Assembly (NCBI GenBank): GCA_950069165.1
Contig: CATMIT010000001.1
Coordinates: 18,167 to 82,166, forward strand
Direction: 5' to 3'
Source of the DNA: an uncultured Flavobacteriales bacterium
GTDB lineage: Bacteria; Bacteroidota; Bacteroidia; Flavobacteriales; BACL11
DNA length: 64,000 bases
Shown: positions 19,877 to 28,095 of the stretch, piece after piece
How the letters are laid out: each line of letters begins with the position of its first letter
Position numbering within the stretch: position 1 is the stretch's first letter
Position numbers and translations under genes: made by a program
Notes under the pieces: model-generated
What the model was told of the DNA's origin: nothing
Database searches by the model: none
What the model saw: the letters and a program-made list of their open reading frames with translations, nothing else

Positions 19877-19921
19877 TTATTTAGGTGTAAATGTAAAATT
19901 ATTATCTTTACCAAAAAACAA

Positions 19922-21664
19922 ATGAAGAAAGCCCTTCTTTTTATTTTTACTTTTTGCTACTTCTTATCGTTTAGCCAAAGCATTTACAATCCTCAATATT
20001 TGTATGATGATCCAGGAGGGTTATATGAAAAAGATTCATTAAGGAATCTGCATGTCGATTTTTACACGCCTAATTATCACAGTATTTTGGTTGATTCCTT
20101 TTTTTTAAATCCTAAATATCGTATTCCTGCCATGATTACGCTAAATGGAATTAGTTATGATAGTGTCGGAGTAAGGTATAAAGGTAATTCCACTTTCTGT
20201 TTGCCTAATGATGCTGGAAATCCAAAATTGCCCTATAATATTGATATGAACTATTTTGTATCTGGACAAAAATTGTTGGGATATAAAAAATTGAAACTCC
20301 CCAATGCATGGCTGGATGCCACATTTGCTAAAGAGTTTGAAGCTGCAAAAATCTATCGTAATTATCTTCCAAGTCCAGAAGTGAATTTGATAAAGTTGTA
20401 TGTGCAGGGAAATTACTTGGGGGTTTATGTAAATACCGAATCCATCAATAAACAGTTTCTGAAAAAGCATTTTGATGAAAAATCAGGTGCTTTGTTTAAG
20501 TGTGACCCAGTGCAAATGTTTTGTGATAATAGCACTGCATCAGGAGCGCCAGATTTGAATTGGCTAGGATACGATAGTACGCTTTACTATGATAGTTATA
20601 CTCTAAAATCGGAGAAAGGATGGGAAGAATTATTGGATTTAATTAATACATTAAATAATAATTTTAGTGAAATTGATAGTGTTTTAAATGTGGATAGGGT
20701 ACTCTGGGCTTTTGCTGTAAATAGTGCCATTTGCAATTTGGATACTTATAATGGATATTATTTGCACAATTATTATTTATACCAAACAAAGGATGGGTTA
20801 TTTCAGATGATTCCTTGGGATTTGGACAATAGTTTTTTGGGGGCAATATTAGGGTTTACCAGCCCTACAACTCTGTACGAGAGAGACCCTTATTATGGGG
20901 ATGACCCTACTATTGGTCGCCCATTATTAGCGCAACTTTTAAATAATCCATTGTACCGAAATATCTATACTGCCCATTTAAGAACTGTCATTAACGAATC
21001 ACTTGATACGGCAGTGATAAGAGGTGGTATTAACCAATTGCAAGCCCTGGCACATAATGCGGTGGATGCCGATCAAAATAAAAATTATAGTCTTTCAGAA
21101 TATTATGATAATGTTGAAAATCATTTAGGTTTGTGGTGGAGGAATGGGGGTATAATGGTAACCATTGACGGAAGAAAAGCATACTTGCAAAACCATCCTG
21201 AAATTTCTTTAATCCCTCCAACAATAACTAATGTAACAGTAAATAATAGTTTGGTAACGGCTGGGGTTTTCAATGGCAATACGGTGGAATTGATGGCAAC
21301 TGATAGTGAGTACAATTCCAAATTTCAAGCTTTTGCCATGTTGGATGATGGGCTAAATGGAGATGCAGTGGCGGGGGATGGTATTTTTACTACTGCTTTG
21401 CCTTTTCAGGGCTCGGGCAATGATGTAAAATTTTACATAAGAGCAGAAAATAATGATGCCTTGATGCTTAATCCGGAAAGGGCGGAATATGAATTTTATG
21501 TATATTCTTCTGTAAGTGGCATAACGGATATTAGACCTAATAATAACAGAAAACTCATTAAAATTACGGATGTACTTGGTAGAACTACTACTGCCAAAAA
21601 AGGAGTTCCTCTGTTTTACATTTATGATAACGGCACAGTGGAAAAACGCCTTACCATAGAATAA
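19922..21664 (+). CDS. Secreted CotH-kinase-family protein with short T9SS-like C-terminus
   Basis: A 580-residue protein. The start is the ATG at 19922, which gives a clean signal peptide (MKKALLFIFTFCYFLSFSQ); a longer upstream frame only runs antisense into yraN. The CotH-like region includes VRYKGNST, KLKLPN, LGVYVNTESINKQFLKKHF and the PWDLDNSFLG active-site region. CotH proteins are atypical protein kinases first known from spore coats. Many exported bacterial homologues exist with unknown substrates. A ~100-residue domain (MLDDGLNGDAVAGDGIFT) follows, then a terminal DVLGRTTTAKKGVPLFYIYD segment closely matching the end of the esterase at 24210-25301. Function outside the cell is inferred. 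Confidence 0.85.
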   Translation: MKKALLFIFTFCYFLSFSQSIYNPQYLYDDPGGLYEKDSLRNLHVDFYTPNYHSILVDSFFLNPKYRIPAMITLNGISYDSVGVRYKGNSTFCLPNDAGNPKLPYNIDMNYFVSGQKLLGYKKLKLPNAWLDATFAKEFEAAKIYRNYLPSPEVNLIKLYVQGNYLGVYVNTESINKQFLKKHFDEKSGALFKCDPVQMFCDNSTASGAPDLNWLGYDSTLYYDSYTLKSEKGWEELLDLINTLNNNFSEIDSVLNVDRVLWAFAVNSAICNLDTYNGYYLHNYYLYQTKDGLFQMIPWDLDNSFLGAILGFTSPTTLYERDPYYGDDPTIGRPLLAQLLNNPLYRNIYTAHLRTVINESLDTAVIRGGINQLQALAHNAVDADQNKNYSLSEYYDNVENHLGLWWRNGGIMVTIDGRKAYLQNHPEISLIPPTITNVTVNNSLVTAGVFNGNTVELMATDSEYNSKFQAFAMLDDGLNGDAVAGDGIFTTALPFQGSGNDVKFYIRAENNDALMLNPERAEYEFYVYSSVSGITDIRPNNNRKLIKITDVLGRTTTAKKGVPLFYIYDNGTVEKRLTIE

Positions 21665-21666
21665 AA

Positions 21667-23175
21667 CTACTGCTTAATAATTTTAGCAGAATAGATTGTT
21701 TTATCCTTCTCTCCGTATAAAAGGTAAGTGCCATTTGGCAAATCTTTTAAGGAAATCCAATCATAAGGATTTACTTGCATTTCTTTTACTATTTTTCCTT
21801 CTGTATTCAAAATTTTCAAGCTCAATTCTCCTTTAAAAGGCAATTGGACTTGAAATTTATCATCCGTAGGGTTAGGGAATATACTAAGCTTATTAAAACT
21901 CGGCTTATCTTCTATTCCTACCGAAAGCAAAGAGTCCAAATTCAAGTTTTCATCTCCTTGCTGATAGGGCAAATACTGAAAAAATACCAAAAACATTTCA
22001 TCAGTGGTTGCTACCCCAGGGATCACCATTTGTGGAGGATTGTTCGGATTATTTGGGTTGGAAGAAGTGTTGTTGTATTTTGCTTTGGCATACATTCTGC
22101 TACCTGCCGGAACTTTCAAAATATTTTTGAAATTATAAAATCCTTGCCATTCAAAATCCCAATTATTAATCCGCTCAAAAGGAATGGTGTCATTGCTTGG
22201 CGTAACGGCATAAGAGGTGATTTCTTCTCCTATCAAATGCATATGCGGAAAAACAGAAAGGATAGAAAAGTCGGATGTCAAAACGCCATTATTTGGTGGG
22301 AATTGGGTAGTAAAAGTGGGGGTTGCATTAGCAGGAATATAAAAAGTCCATAGGCCTAGTAAAGGGTCGGTATATACCTCTCTAACGCCAGTTGTGCCAC
22401 TGGGATAGAAGAAAAAATTGATTTTGGTGCTATCCACCATTCCTGCACTTCCCTTGGGGTAATGCATTTGCACTATAATATCAGCCCCTACTGGAAGCTT
22501 TACGCCCATTTTTACATTTGCTCCATTGGGAAAAATAGTAGGCTCTGCCCCAGGGGTATAACCGGCAAACAAATTCCCTTCTACCCCCATGCAATCTTGT
22601 GTAATAGTAGCTCCACCGCTTCCAGTATCAATATAGGCGAGTACATGATGCACTATTCCCGGATTCCCAGGAATAATCTCTACAGCTTTTATATATTTAG
22701 CTGTAGAAAAATTAGTTGATAATCTGAAACAAACATATTCATCCTCATTTTGTGCATTAGAGGTATAAGTGGGTAAGCTCAATGTAAAATTAGGATTGGG
22801 TAAAATAGCCCCTGGAATATAATTAGGAGTAACAGGTGCTAAATTCATATTTCCTTGTGGCGTTCCACTATTGTTCCAATCTAAAAGTGTATTGATGTCC
22901 GAAAGAGTGAGAATTCTTTCGTGGCTGTAGCGTTGATAATTTGTATCAGGCGGCCAGGGGGGCATTTCGCCAGCAATAATAGCAATTACCATTTGGGATA
23001 CCGAATTTGCAGCCTCCTGATAAGTCATTAAAGAAAATGGCGCAATACCTCCACTATGATGACAGGAAGTACAGCTATTGAACAGTATGCCCGCAACATC
23101 CTCCGCATAATTTGGGTTTTGAGCAGATAGAGAAATGCTAATCAAAAAAGAGAATATGAAAATTAATTTTTTCAT
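21667..23175 (-). CDS. Secreted c-type cytochrome fused to PHM-like copper monooxygenase, T9SS CTD
   Basis: A 502-residue exported protein; the start is Met at 23175, giving signal peptide MKKLIFIFSFLISISLSAQ. A haem c motif C35-xx-C38-H39 near the N-terminus is followed by a region like peptidylglycine alpha-hydroxylating/dopamine beta-monooxygenases (Cu2_monooxygen). All six expected copper ligands have candidates: H176, H177 and H238 for one copper, and H311, H313 and M394 for the other, at spacings close to those of PHM. Residues ~420-502 form a type A T9SS sorting domain (LSIFPNPTDDKF...SAKIIKQ). The substrate is unknown. It ends two bases from the convergent CotH-like gene. Confidence 0.85.
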   Translation of the reverse strand: MKKLIFIFSFLISISLSAQNPNYAEDVAGILFNSCTSCHHSGGIAPFSLMTYQEAANSVSQMVIAIIAGEMPPWPPDTNYQRYSHERILTLSDINTLLDWNNSGTPQGNMNLAPVTPNYIPGAILPNPNFTLSLPTYTSNAQNEDEYVCFRLSTNFSTAKYIKAVEIIPGNPGIVHHVLAYIDTGSGGATITQDCMGVEGNLFAGYTPGAEPTIFPNGANVKMGVKLPVGADIIVQMHYPKGSAGMVDSTKINFFFYPSGTTGVREVYTDPLLGLWTFYIPANATPTFTTQFPPNNGVLTSDFSILSVFPHMHLIGEEITSYAVTPSNDTIPFERINNWDFEWQGFYNFKNILKVPAGSRMYAKAKYNNTSSNPNNPNNPPQMVIPGVATTDEMFLVFFQYLPYQQGDENLNLDSLLSVGIEDKPSFNKLSIFPNPTDDKFQVQLPFKGELSLKILNTEGKIVKEMQVNPYDWISLKDLPNGTYLLYGEKDKTIYSAKIIKQ

Positions 23176-23196
23176 TTTGTAAAGATACACAAAACC

Positions 23197-23526
23197 CTAA
23201 AGCAGTAAATCGCATTTGGATGCGACTATGAAATCATTTTCGTGCAATCCATTTATTTTATGCGTAAAAAGAATAATTTTAATTTGCTTGTAATTGATAT
23301 GAATATAAGGATGATGCCCTTCTACTTCTGATAGTTCTGCTACTTTATTGCAAAAAGCAATCCCTTCCAAATAAGTAGAAAAAGTATAGGTTTTCTCAAT
23401 TTGCTTGTTCTCTATCAATGTCCAGCCTACACTTATCTCCTTTAAAAAAGGAGCTATCTCTTTGGTGGTAAGTGGGGGAATCCCTCCTTTACATGGCTCG
23501 CATGTTTTTTTATTTAGCATACTCAA
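23197..23526 (-). CDS. phhB: Pterin-4a-carbinolamine dehydratase
   Basis: A 109-residue enzyme that dehydrates 4a-hydroxytetrahydropterin, recycling the cofactor of aromatic amino acid hydroxylases. The signature ExxxHHP appears as EVEGHHP, followed by HINYKQIKIILFTH and the GLHENDFIVASK end, all family typical. The N-terminal MSMLNKKTCEPCKGG is the usual Cys-rich lead of the bacterial subfamily. The start codon overlaps the stop of the DUF2147 gene by four bases on the same strand, suggesting translational coupling. No phenylalanine hydroxylase gene is in the window. Confidence 0.92.
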   Translation of the reverse strand: MSMLNKKTCEPCKGGIPPLTTKEIAPFLKEISVGWTLIENKQIEKTYTFSTYLEGIAFCNKVAELSEVEGHHPYIHINYKQIKIILFTHKINGLHENDFIVASKCDLLL

Positions 23527-23972
23527 TTAATTTTTCTAGTCCAAGTGGAGCTTCTTCCAATGAGTGGAAACCATAGCAAGTGCCCTCTTAAGTCTAATTT
23601 ATTTTCGCCCCTTAAGGTAATTTTTCCTCCATAGGTTTTTCCTTTTTTAGGATCATACACTTCTCCATTTTTCCAAACATTATCTCCTTTATTAATAAAT
23701 CCATACAAAATTTTCAATCCTAATGTTTTTCGTTTTTGTAATTTTTCATCCGGATTTAAATTATCTGTTTTCGGATTTCCTTTTTCATCTATGGACTCTT
23801 TCATCCAGCTTATTTTTCCGGCAATTGTTGCTTTCTCATTTGAATTTGCTTTCTCCTCAAAAATTGTAATTACCGCATCTTTTTCTGCATTGTACCACTC
23901 TCCGATAATAAGAGCGTTTTGCCCAAATAGAAGAATTGGTAAGCAAAATAATATAAGCATTATTCTTTTCAC
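23523..23972 (-). CDS. DUF2147 family exported protein
   Basis: A 149-residue protein with an N-terminal signal peptide (MKRIMLILFCLPILLFGQ) and the DUF2147 pattern: GEWYNAEKDAVITIFE, GKISWMKES, NPDEKLQKRKTLGLKIL, EVYDPKKGKTYGGKI and a final RSSTWTRK. This is a small beta-barrel-like (lipocalin-type) domain with no established function. The start is GTG at 23972, overlapping the stop of an upstream 43-codon frame as GTGA; an ATG four codons later would lose the basic residues of the signal peptide. Confidence 0.85.
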   Translation of the reverse strand: MKRIMLILFCLPILLFGQNALIIGEWYNAEKDAVITIFEEKANSNEKATIAGKISWMKESIDEKGNPKTDNLNPDEKLQKRKTLGLKILYGFINKGDNVWKNGEVYDPKKGKTYGGKITLRGENKLDLRGHLLWFPLIGRSSTWTRKIN

Positions 23973-24100
23973 TCATTATCTTTTTTGTAGAACAAAGTTA
24001 GCGGAAAAATTAATAGAAGGAAGAAATATTTTTTGGTGACCACTCCCAAAAAAGTAATAGCTAGTCCTATTAATATCAATAGCCATAATTTGTTCTTCAT
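23969..24100 (-). CDS. 43-residue small membrane protein upstream of DUF2147
   Basis: A short open frame starting ATG at 24100: MKNKLWLLILIGLAITFLG, then a KK pair and a second hydrophobic run (FFLLLIFPLTLF), ending YKKDNE. Two hydrophobic helices separated by basic residues form a plausible hairpin membrane protein. Its TGA overlaps the GTG start of the DUF2147 gene (GTGA), the arrangement typical of translationally coupled genes. It starts 32 bases after the 3' end of tRNA-Arg. I do not recognise a family. Confidence rests on the coupling and the amino-acid pattern only. Confidence 0.5.
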   Translation of the reverse strand: MKNKLWLLILIGLAITFLGVVTKKYFFLLLIFPLTLFYKKDNE

Positions 24101-24132
24101 AACAAAAAGTTTTGGTAAATATAATAAAAAAG

Positions 24133-24204
24133 TAGCCCCACCAAGAATCGAACTTGGATCAAAAGTTTAGGAAACTTCTATTCTATCCATTGAACTATGG
24201 GGCC
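24133..24204 (-). tRNA. tRNA-Arg (anticodon CCU)
   Basis: A 72-base cloverleaf on the minus strand. The acceptor arm pairs GGCCCCA with TGGGGCT (last pair G-U) and the discriminator is A. The anticodon stem GAAGT/ACTTT encloses loop TTCCTAA, giving anticodon CCU for AGG codons, and the T arm contains GTTCGATTC. CCA is not encoded; CTTTTTT follows and may end transcription. The 5' end is only five bases after the stop codon of the esterase gene on the same strand. Confidence 0.95.
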
Positions 24205-24209
24205 TCTGA

Positions 24210-25301
24210 TTATTGTACAATTATTTTCTTCTCTACCGTACCATCATCATAGATGTAAAACAGTGGGGCGTTATAAATTAGTGAAGCTTTTCTTCCTAAA
24301 ACATCTACAATACGAATAAGCGTTTTTTCGTTTTTTGGAAATGTAATAATAGAAGTAGTTTGATTACAGGGTAAAAGATTATATAAAAAGTCACTAGTAA
24401 AAGTTATTGCCTGTATAAATTTATTATTAGAATTTCCGCTTGCAGCCCATGAATGATCTGTTCCATTAAAGCTCAGATGAACGTTTAAAAGGCCAACACT
24501 ATCGGCTTTGGGATGCATTTCTCCTGAGCCGCAAAGGGTTAAAATATTAGGGTTGTTAAGTGCTGGCGCACAGTTATAACTTACCGTATTGTCAGCAGTT
24601 CCTTGGCAACTTACCAATGGTTCATCATTGGCGTCAATCCAAGCTAGATTATTAATCCCCCCAGCAAAAGAAAAAACTGCAGTAACCTCTGATGAGTAAC
24701 CGTTGTTTCCAGCATCTCCTTCTAATGTGCCACCAATAGTCGGCATTAGTGCCTGAATAGTTGCGGACAAATCGGATATACTATCAATATATGCAGTATG
24801 TAATGCCGCAACTGCCCCAGCCGAATAGCCTCCAACAAAAATAGTGTTTGGATCAATGCCATAAGTATCGCCAATTGCAAAATCCTTTCTTAAAAACCTT
24901 ACTCCTGCCTTTAAATCTGCTACTGATCTTAGCACGGCTTTATATTGCTCGGTATTACTCGTTAAAAAAGAAATGATATTTGCAAGGCGATAATTTAATG
25001 AAACGGCCACATAGCCCCTTTTTGCAAAGGCCTTGCAAAAATCAATACAATCAATCATGGATTTATCACCGCTATAAAATGCCCCACCATGCAAATAAAA
25101 TATTACCGGGCGATTGCTTACCGTATCGCCGGTTGGGGTGTAAATGTCCATTCTGTGTTCTAGCCCTGTTAAAGTATCTGAATAATCAACTGTAGCAACA
25201 TCCGTATTGCTAAATATTTCGGTTTGATAACGACCATTGCATTGTGCTAAAATTAGGTTACCTAAACACAATATGTAGATAGAAAGGAGTAGTTTTTTCA
25301 T
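24210..25301 (-). CDS. Secreted alpha/beta-hydrolase (carboxylesterase-like)
   Basis: A 363-residue exported esterase. Signal peptide (ILCLGNLILAQ), then an alpha/beta-hydrolase domain with the oxyanion HGG (71-73), the nucleophile elbow GGYSAG (S160), a probable Asp in GTADNTVS and the His in FNGTDHSW. This resembles feruloyl- and acetyl-esterase-like BD-FAE proteins; the substrate is unknown. The C-terminal ~40 residues (RIVDVLGRKASLI, PLFYIYDDGTVEK) match the end of the CotH-like protein and look like a short T9SS sorting signal. tRNA-Arg follows five bases downstream on the same strand. Confidence 0.85.
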   Translation of the reverse strand: MKKLLLSIYILCLGNLILAQCNGRYQTEIFSNTDVATVDYSDTLTGLEHRMDIYTPTGDTVSNRPVIFYLHGGAFYSGDKSMIDCIDFCKAFAKRGYVAVSLNYRLANIISFLTSNTEQYKAVLRSVADLKAGVRFLRKDFAIGDTYGIDPNTIFVGGYSAGAVAALHTAYIDSISDLSATIQALMPTIGGTLEGDAGNNGYSSEVTAVFSFAGGINNLAWIDANDEPLVSCQGTADNTVSYNCAPALNNPNILTLCGSGEMHPKADSVGLLNVHLSFNGTDHSWAASGNSNNKFIQAITFTSDFLYNLLPCNQTTSIITFPKNEKTLIRIVDVLGRKASLIYNAPLFYIYDDGTVEKKIIVQ

Positions 25302-25326
25302 AATTTCATTTTCTAAAGTTTGCGCG

Positions 25327-25334
25327 CAAAGTTA
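25327..25334 (-). promoter_or_regulatory. -7 promoter element (TAACTTTG) for the esterase
   Basis: TAACTTTG on the minus strand fits TAnnTTTG and lies 25 bases upstream of the ATG. It overlaps a 12-base perfect palindrome TTTGCGCGCAAA at 25319-25330, which could be an operator or chance. Confidence 0.4.
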
Positions 25335-25352
25335 AGAATTTTTATTATAAAT

Positions 25353-27053
25353 TTATAGCTTGTTTTTCAACTTAGCGATTGCCTGTTCAATCACATCATC
25401 TTCAATTTTAGTAAACAGAAGTGTTGCTTTATTTATTTTATGATTGTCAGTAATAGTTTTTCCTCCGGCATCCTCCCATCCCACATTGTTTAATGCAAGC
25501 ATCTCCTTTAATTTTTTGCAAGTAAAAGGCATGAAAGGCTCAGATAAAATAGCTAAGGAAGCAGCAATTTGCATAGCAATATTCATAATTGTTTCTGTTC
25601 TTCTTTCATCTGTTTTTTTCAATTTCCAGGGCTCAGTATCTGCTAAATATTTATTTCCTAACCTTGCTAAATTCATGAATTCTGCCAATGCTTCTCTGAA
25701 TCGGAACTTTTTGATTGAGGCTCCAATTTTCTCTGGGAATTCTTTTAGCTTTTTTAAAACTTCATTGTCGTAATCTTCCAAAGAATTTTGGGGAGGCACT
25801 TTTCCTTCCCAATATTTATTGGTTAATACCACCACACGATTGATAAAGTTTCCAAAGATGGCAACCAATTCATTGTTGTTTCTGGCTTGGAAATCGTTCC
25901 ATGTAAAATCTGTATCCTTACTTTCAGGTGCAGTAGCACAAAGTACATATCTAAGTGCATCTTCTTGTCCATTGAAATCTTCTAAATATTCGTGCAACCA
26001 AATGGCCCACTTTCTTGAGGTAGATAATTTTTCACCTTCCAAATTCAAGAATTCGTTGGCTGGTACATTAGTTGGGAGTATATATTCCCCGTGTGCTTTT
26101 AAAATAATTGGAAAAATAATGCAATGGAAAACAATATTGTCCTTACCAATAAAATGCACTAATTCTGTATTTTCATCTTTCCAATAATCTTCCCAATTTT
26201 TACAATTAACCTTTGCCCATTGTTTTGTTGCTGAAATGTAACCGATAGGAGCATCCAGCCATACATAAAGTACTTTTCCATCAGCTCCTTCAATAGGAAC
26301 TTTTACTCCCCATTCCAAATCACGAGTCATTGCTCTTGCTTTCAGTCCGCCATCAATCCATGATTTGCATTGTCCTAAAACTTGACTCCTCCATGCTTTT
26401 GCATCATGATGATTTTCTCCTTCTAACATTCCGTCTTCAATCCAAGGTTTTAGCCAATTTTCATGGTTCTGCATTGGTAAATACCAATGGGTAGTTTCTT
26501 TTTTAATAGGCGTATTTCCACTCAATGTTGATTTTGGGTTTATTAATTCATTTGGGCTTAGGGCCGAACCACATTTTTCACATTGATCGCCATACGCTCC
26601 TTCCGCATTACATTTTGGACATTGCCCAGAAATATATCTGTCAGCTAAAAACTGATTACTCTCCTTATCATAAAATTGCTCGGCTGTTTTTTTAGTAAAT
26701 ACCCCTTTCTGTTCCAAAGTTTTGAAAAATTCCTGTGCAGTTTCATGGTGTAATTTGTCGGATGTTCTATGGTAAATACTAAAATCAATTCCAAAATCTG
26801 CAAATACTTTTTTGTTAATGTTGTGGTATTTGTCAACTATTTCTTGTGGCAATACCCCCTCTTTTTTTGCTTGTAAAGTAATGGCTGCACCATGCTCATC
26901 CGAGCCACAAACAAAGACAACATCATGCCCTTTTCCTCTTAAATACCTTACATAAATATCTGCAGGCAAATAGGCGCCCGCAATGTGTCCAATATGTAAA
27001 GGTCCGTTGGCGTAAGGCAGTGCTGATGTAACTGTATATCTTTTTGTGCTCAT
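25353..27053 (-). CDS. metG: Methionyl-tRNA synthetase, catalytic core without C-terminal tRNA-binding domain
   Basis: A 566-residue class I synthetase charging tRNA-Met. The HIGH motif is in [13 protein letters not shown]; a zinc knuckle [18 protein letters not shown] follows; the KMSKS equivalent is [10 protein letters not shown], a variant usual in this phylum. The anticodon-binding helical domain runs to the end. Family members in Bacteroidota and E. coli MetG are about 670-690 residues because of an EMAP-II-like C-terminal domain. Here the protein stops at KLKNKL and the next 50 bases lead directly to the esterase gene, so that domain is absent rather than frameshifted. Confidence 0.95.
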   Translation of the reverse strand: MSTKRYTVTSALPYANGPLHIGHIAGAYLPADIYVRYLRGKGHDVVFVCGSDEHGAAITLQAKKEGVLPQEIVDKYHNINKKVFADFGIDFSIYHRTSDKLHHETAQEFFKTLEQKGVFTKKTAEQFYDKESNQFLADRYISGQCPKCNAEGAYGDQCEKCGSALSPNELINPKSTLSGNTPIKKETTHWYLPMQNHENWLKPWIEDGMLEGENHHDAKAWRSQVLGQCKSWIDGGLKARAMTRDLEWGVKVPIEGADGKVLYVWLDAPIGYISATKQWAKVNCKNWEDYWKDENTELVHFIGKDNIVFHCIIFPIILKAHGEYILPTNVPANEFLNLEGEKLSTSRKWAIWLHEYLEDFNGQEDALRYVLCATAPESKDTDFTWNDFQARNNNELVAIFGNFINRVVVLTNKYWEGKVPPQNSLEDYDNEVLKKLKEFPEKIGASIKKFRFREALAEFMNLARLGNKYLADTEPWKLKKTDERRTETIMNIAMQIAASLAILSEPFMPFTCKKLKEMLALNNVGWEDAGGKTITDNHKINKATLLFTKIEDDVIEQAIAKLKNKL

Positions 27054-27078
27054 TTCTATCAGAAAAAAATTATTTTCG

Positions 27079-27086
27079 CAAATATA
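27079..27086 (-). promoter_or_regulatory. -7 promoter element (TATATTTG) for metG
   Basis: TATATTTG on the minus strand, 25 bases upstream of the metG ATG, matches TAnnTTTG exactly. Confidence 0.45.
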
Positions 27087-27158
27087 AGTTTTAGTTATTA
27101 GAAAATAGATGTGAGATGTGAGATATTAAACTAAGCAACAAACGAATCAACATTATAA

Positions 27159-28064
27159 ATGATTATTCCGAAAAAATTAACAAAAGGAGATAAAATTGGA
27201 ATTATTTCTACTGCTCGAAAAATTTCTTTGGAAGAGTTAAAACCAGCTATTCATATTTTGGAAAGTTGGAGTTTGGAAGTGGTTTTAGGAACCAATTTAT
27301 TAGAAGCGGACAATCAGTTTTCAGGGACTGTTCATCAAAGAACTGCTGATTTTCAAAGTATGATTGATGACAAATCAATAAGAGCCATTTTGTGCGCAAG
27401 AGGCGGCTATGGAAGTATTCAGATTATTGACAATATTGATTTTTCTTCTTTGAAAAAAAATCCGAAATGGATTGTGGGTTATAGTGATGTTACGGTTTTA
27501 CATTCGCATTTAAATACTTTAGGAATTGCAAGTATGCATGCTACTATGCCAATAAATTTTTCTACCAACACAGATAAAGCAATTCAAAGTTTGAGAAAAT
27601 CTCTTTTTGGATTAGAAAATAATATAAAATGCAAAACGCATCCCTTTAATAAATTAGGAAGTGTTGAAGCAGAAATAGTTGGAGGGAATTTGTCTATTTT
27701 GTATTCTTTGTTGGGCTCAAAATCGGATATTGATACAAATAAAAAAATACTTTTTATTGAAGATTTGGATGAGTATTTATATCACATTGACAGAATGATA
27801 ATCAGCCTAAAACGAAATGGGAAGTTTGATAATCTGAAAGGATTAATAATTGGAGGTATGAGTGAGATGAACGATAATGATATTCCTTTCGGGAAAACAT
27901 CTGTGCAGATTATTTTAGAACATCTTGAAAGTTTTGAATTCCCTATTTGTTTTGCTTTCCCAGCTGGGCATATGGATGATAATAATGCCATTGTATTCGG
28001 CATAAACTCTCGCCTTATTATTACAGAAAAAAAAGTAATATTAAGTTCCAAAATTCAAGCATAA
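27159..28064 (+). CDS. LD-carboxypeptidase (S66 family)
   Basis: A 301-residue S66 peptidase (LdcA-type) that trims the terminal D-Ala from tetrapeptide stems during murein recycling. The nucleophile serine is in [10 protein letters not shown], preceded by CARGGYGS. The catalytic Glu lies in [15 protein letters not shown] and the His in [12 protein letters not shown]. The length is normal and there is no signal peptide, so it acts in the cytoplasm. Head-to-head with metG across a 105-base gap. Confidence 0.92.
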   Translation: MIIPKKLTKGDKIGIISTARKISLEELKPAIHILESWSLEVVLGTNLLEADNQFSGTVHQRTADFQSMIDDKSIRAILCARGGYGSIQIIDNIDFSSLKKNPKWIVGYSDVTVLHSHLNTLGIASMHATMPINFSTNTDKAIQSLRKSLFGLENNIKCKTHPFNKLGSVEAEIVGGNLSILYSLLGSKSDIDTNKKILFIEDLDEYLYHIDRMIISLKRNGKFDNLKGLIIGGMSEMNDNDIPFGKTSVQIILEHLESFEFPICFAFPAGHMDDNNAIVFGINSRLIITEKKVILSSKIQA

Positions 28065-28095
28065 TCTAAAACAAAAAAATGTATTTTCGCCCCTC

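Noticed and set aside
19766..19921. 52-residue N-terminal extension of the CotH-like protein
   Set aside because: It is antisense to yraN and precedes a perfect signal peptide starting at 19922.
21775..22353. 192-codon plus-strand open frame
   Set aside because: Antisense to the copper monooxygenase gene, with basic low-complexity composition and no recognisable motif; a shadow frame.
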